Shown here: in pieces, positions 61,248 to 64,000 of the stretch
How positions within the stretch are numbered: the first letter of the stretch is position 1
Layout of the letters: every line of letters starts with the position of its first letter
NCBI RefSeq assembly: GCF_008329565.1
Contig: NZ_NPKT01000005.1
Coordinates: forward strand, 124,001 to 188,000
Origin: Mycolicibacterium sp. P1-5
GTDB taxonomy: Bacteria > Actinomycetota > Actinomycetes > Mycobacteriales > Mycobacteriaceae
Direction of reading: 5' to 3'
DNA length: 64,000 nt
Program-made: the position numbers and the translations under genes
Notes under the pieces: model-generated
Told to the model about the DNA's origin: nothing
What the model saw: the letters and a program-made list of their open reading frames with translations, nothing else
Databases searched by the model: none

Positions 61248-62647
61248 ACGCGCTCGATCACCTCGGTGCCGGCCGCCGCGATCGACGTGTGCGGATTGGC
61301 CATGATCGGACGCCGCGCGGCGTGCGAGATCTTCACCAGGATGGCCAGCAATAGATAGTTGGCCACCAACGACGAACCGCCGTACGACATCCACGGTGTG
61401 GTCAGGCCGGTCAGCGGGATCAGGCCGGTGACACCGCCGACGACGATGAACAGCTGGATCGCCAGCGTCGAGGCCAGCCCCGCGGCCAGCAGTTTGCCGA
61501 AGCTGTCGCGCACTGCGATCGCCGTGCGCAGCCCCCGCACGATGACCATCGTGTAAAGCATCAGCACACCGGCCAAGCCGACCAGGCCCAGCTCCTCACC
61601 GATCGCGGCGATGATGAAGTCGGTTGAAGCGGCGGGCACGGTGCCCGGCTGGCCGTTGCCCAGCCCGGTGCCGAAGATGCCGCCAGTGGCAAAGCTGAAC
61701 TGGGACTGCACCATTTGGTAGCCCGCACCCTCGGGATCAGCGAACGGATCCATCCAGGTTTGCACCCGCACACGCACGTGACCGAACAGGTAGTAGGCCA
61801 CCACACTGCCCGCGGCGAATAGCGTCAGGCCGATGACCACCCAGCTGAACCGCTCGGTCGCGATGTAGACCATCACCAGGAACGAGGCGTACAGCAGAAG
61901 TGAAGTGCCCAAGTCCTTCTCGAAGACCATCACGCCGACGGAGACGATCCACGCCACCAGCAGGGGGGCGAGGTCCCGCGGACGTGGCACGTCGGTGCCG
62001 AGGAAGTGCTTCCCGGCGCTTGTGAACAGGTCACGCTTGGCCACCAGCACCGCGGCGAAAAAGATCAGCAGCAGGATCTTGGAGAACTCAGCCGGCTGAA
62101 TACTGAAGCCGGGGAGGCGAATCCAGATCTTGGCACCGTTGGTTTCGGAGAAGTGGCTCGGCAGTAGTGCCGGGATCGCCAGCAGCACCAGCCCGACCAG
62201 TCCGCAGGTGTAGCCGTAGCGGGCGAGGATGCGGTGATCTTTGAGGAAGACGACCACCAAGGAGAAGCCGAGGACGCCGACGAGGGTCCAGAGCATCTGC
62301 TGCTCTTCGCTGGGCCCACGTTGTGGGGCGATCGCGCCGCCGATCAGATCGAGGCGGTGGATCATCACCAGGCCAAGTCCGTTGAGAAGTGCGACAACTG
62401 GCAGCAGTACCGGGTCGGCGTAGGGGGCGAACCGCCGGATGGCGAGGTGCGCGCAGACGAACAGGGTGAGGAAGGCCAGCGTGGAACTGGCCAGATCCCA
62501 ACTGATGCCCTGCTCCTGGTTGGCCTCGACGATCAGCAGTGCCACCACGGTGATGAAAGTGGCGAAACACAGCAGCGCGAGCTCGGCGTTGCGGCGAGTC
62601 GGCGTTGCCGGTGCCAGCGTGACCGGCGCCTGCGGCTGAGTACTCAT
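61244..62647 (-). CDS. rodA: SEDS peptidoglycan polymerase RodA/FtsW family
   Basis: 467 residues with 12 or so membrane segments. SEDS hallmarks: FSIQPAEFSKILLLIFFAAV, FEKDLGTSLLLYASFLVMVY, and the late segment PLTGLTTPWMSYGGSSLVANY. It polymerises glycan strands together with PbpA. It overlaps pstP and pbpA by four bases each. Confidence 0.97.
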   Translation of the reverse strand: MSTQPQAPVTLAPATPTRRNAELALLCFATFITVVALLIVEANQEQGISWDLASSTLAFLTLFVCAHLAIRRFAPYADPVLLPVVALLNGLGLVMIHRLDLIGGAIAPQRGPSEEQQMLWTLVGVLGFSLVVVFLKDHRILARYGYTCGLVGLVLLAIPALLPSHFSETNGAKIWIRLPGFSIQPAEFSKILLLIFFAAVLVAKRDLFTSAGKHFLGTDVPRPRDLAPLLVAWIVSVGVMVFEKDLGTSLLLYASFLVMVYIATERFSWVVIGLTLFAAGSVVAYYLFGHVRVRVQTWMDPFADPEGAGYQMVQSQFSFATGGIFGTGLGNGQPGTVPAASTDFIIAAIGEELGLVGLAGVLMLYTMVIVRGLRTAIAVRDSFGKLLAAGLASTLAIQLFIVVGGVTGLIPLTGLTTPWMSYGGSSLVANYLLLAILVKISHAARRPIMANPHTSIAAAGTEVIERV

Positions 62648-64000
62648 GCCGCCGCCCGGCAGTCGGTGCCCGGCTTCTGCGGCGCTGCGGGCAGTTGCGT
62701 CACGGTGGGCGATGGGCTCGGGGGCGGCATCTGAGTGGCTGAAGTGGTTGTGGCCGTGCCACTTTCAGTCGGAGCGGGTGTGGGTGCCGGGGGGGTGGTC
62801 GTCGGCGGGGCAGGAGCCGGCGCGGACGTTGCTGCCGGTGTGGGAACGGGTGCCGGTCCCGGCGCGGGAGGTGGACCCGGAGCCGGAGCCGGCGTGGGTG
62901 TCGGTGTGCTGCTGGGTCGTGGCGCGCACGGAGGAAGCACCGAACTGTGCGCAAGCTCTCGCAGCTGCCCTATCGCATCGTCGAGGCTGCCGGCCGGTAG
63001 CCCGGCCGAGACCTGAGCCCGCTCCGAAGGCCGCAAATCCTGTAACCGCATCAGCTGGCAGCCCAGCGAGTCGGTCGGCTGGCCATAGCTGATCTGCGAC
63101 AGTTCGTTTCGGTCGTTGAGGCAGCCAAGCAGGTACGGCTCCTGCAACGGATAGCCCAGGATCGAGCCCTGGATACCGCGCATGATCGCCACCGTGCCGT
63201 TGTAGGCGCTGACGTAGTAATTGCTGCGGATTATCTGGCGACCGACTGCGAGCGCGGCAAGGGCTACCAGCAGGATCAGCGCGACCGCGATGATCATCCG
63301 CCGGCGTGAGCGCGGCTTGGGTGGTGGTTCGGGCTCGGCCACGACACGTTTGGCGGCTGCGGGCCGCGGAGCGATGGCTGACGCACGGCCGGCCGCAGTG
63401 TTGGGCGGGGCGACATGGTCGTCGTCTCCTGAGACGGCGCCGGCCAGAATCGGCTGGGTCTGTCCGCCGTAGTCATGGTCGACGACGTCGGCGACCACCA
63501 CCGTGACGTTGTCCGGCCCACCGCCCCGCAACGCCAGCTCGATCAGACGGTCAGCGCTTTCGGAGACGTCGTCGATCTGCAGGGCTTCCAGGATCGTCTC
63601 GTGACTGACCGGGTCGGAGAGACCGTCGGAACACAACAGATAGCGGTCGCCCTCCTTGGCTTCCCGCATGATGAGCGTCGGCTCAACTTCGTGGCCGGTG
63701 AGGGCCCGCATGATCAGCGAGCGCTGCGGGTGGCTGTGGGCCTCCTCAGCGGTGATGCGGCCCTCGTCGACGAGGGTCTGCACGAAAGTGTCGTCCTTGG
63801 TGATCTGCGTGAGCTCACCGTCACGTAGCAGGTAGCCGCGGGAGTCACCGATGTGGACGAGGCCAAGTCTGTTGCCCGCGAACAGGATTGCCGTCAGAGT
63901 GGTGCCCATGCCCTCGAGTTCGGGCTCCTCCTCGACGTGCGCGGCGATGGCCGAGTTGCCCTCGCGCACGGCGGAGTCGAGCTTGCTCAGCAGGTCACCA
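62644..64000 (-). CDS. pstP: Ser/Thr protein phosphatase PstP, 5' end outside window
   Basis: PP2C phosphatase cut by the window end; frame is open to base 64000, where GDLLSKLDSAVREGN continues the family sequence. Metal-site segments GMGTTLTAIL, HIGDSRGYLL, CSDGLSDPVS and GGPDNVTVVVAD are visible. A cytoplasmic linker, one membrane helix (MIIAVALILLVALAALAVG), an extracytoplasmic domain and a long Pro/Ala/Thr-rich tail follow. It reverses PknA and PknB phosphorylation. About 60-70 N-terminal residues are missing. Confidence 0.97.
   Translation of the reverse strand, partial: GDLLSKLDSAVREGNSAIAAHVEEEPELEGMGTTLTAILFAGNRLGLVHIGDSRGYLLRDGELTQITKDDTFVQTLVDEGRITAEEAHSHPQRSLIMRALTGHEVEPTLIMREAKEGDRYLLCSDGLSDPVSHETILEALQIDDVSESADRLIELALRGGGPDNVTVVVADVVDHDYGGQTQPILAGAVSGDDDHVAPPNTAAGRASAIAPRPAAAKRVVAEPEPPPKPRSRRRMIIAVALILLVALAALAVGRQIIRSNYYVSAYNGTVAIMRGIQGSILGYPLQEPYLLGCLNDRNELSQISYGQPTDSLGCQLMRLQDLRPSERAQVSAGLPAGSLDDAIGQLRELAHSSVLPPCAPRPSSTPTPTPAPAPGPPPAPGPAPVPTPAATSAPAPAPPTTTPPAPTPAPTESGTATTTSATQMPPPSPSPTVTQLPAAPQKPGTDCRAAA

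Overview
This is a chromosomal window from a mycobacterium, probably an environmental, Mycolicibacterium-like species, centred on the replication origin. The evidence is high GC, the gene order rpmH-dnaA-dnaN-recF-gyrB-gyrA, two perfect parS sites beside parAB, and mycobacterial signature genes (cwlM, cwsA, crgA, pknA/pknB/pstP, sigM, mutT4, a murJ-pseudokinase fusion, glucosylglycerate hydrolase). A 6-phosphogluconate dehydrogenase gene lies between dnaN and recF, as I remember for M. smegmatis but not for M. tuberculosis. Comparisons with M. tuberculosis (Mtb, Rv numbers) are from memory of the families and gene order, not from a search.

Bases 1-21,000 are a mixed metabolic and envelope region: ino1 (5' end cut off), an Rv0045c-like hydrolase, an F420-type oxidoreductase, a P450, a fused amino-acid ABC importer with its ATPase, a MarR regulator, glucosylglycerate hydrolase, an SDR, leuS, the Mtc28 antigen, membrane proteins and transporters, and a lipoprotein/GGDEF-EAL pair. 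The Rv0036c-Rv0046c genes lie left of the origin here, the opposite side from Mtb, with the same orientation relative to the replication fork. Bases 21,000-40,000 follow Mtb Rv3906c-Rv3924c: a DxDxDG-repeat protein, pcnA, mutT4, a DUF6049 membrane protein, murJ, sigM and its partner rsmA, trxB-trxC, cwlM, a GNAT protein, parB-parA-rsmG, and jag-yidC-yidD-rnpA-rpmH.

Bases 39,900-42,530 are the origin: DnaA boxes upstream of dnaA, dnaA, then a gene-free segment with further DnaA boxes and an AT-rich tract. To the right are dnaN, gnd, recF, dciA, gyrB, gyrA, a DUF3566 protein, tRNA-Ile and tRNA-Ala, a small AT-richer patch, cwsA, ppiA, a PH-domain protein, crgA, a DUF881 protein, trpG and the cell-division cluster pstP-rodA-pbpA-pknA-pknB. 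In that cluster the overlaps are ATGA, except pbpA/pknA, which are separated by a short repeat. Most genes flanking oriC read away from it, with the replication fork.

I found no clear undescribed defence or biosynthetic system; most of the window is conserved core. The most unusual signal is a dispersed repeat (core GGAGCGAAGCGACCCGGGGA). It sits at several gene junctions and appears as in-frame tandem 36-base units inside murJ (three copies) and pcnA (two copies, opposite strand). A partial copy directly follows sigM, where the anti-sigma gene has lost its N-terminal cytoplasmic domain. Also notable are a Ser at the quinolone-determining position of GyrA, a GGDEF-EAL protein paired with a sulfite-oxidase-fold lipoprotein, and a DnaA box plus an 18-bp palindrome upstream of crgA.
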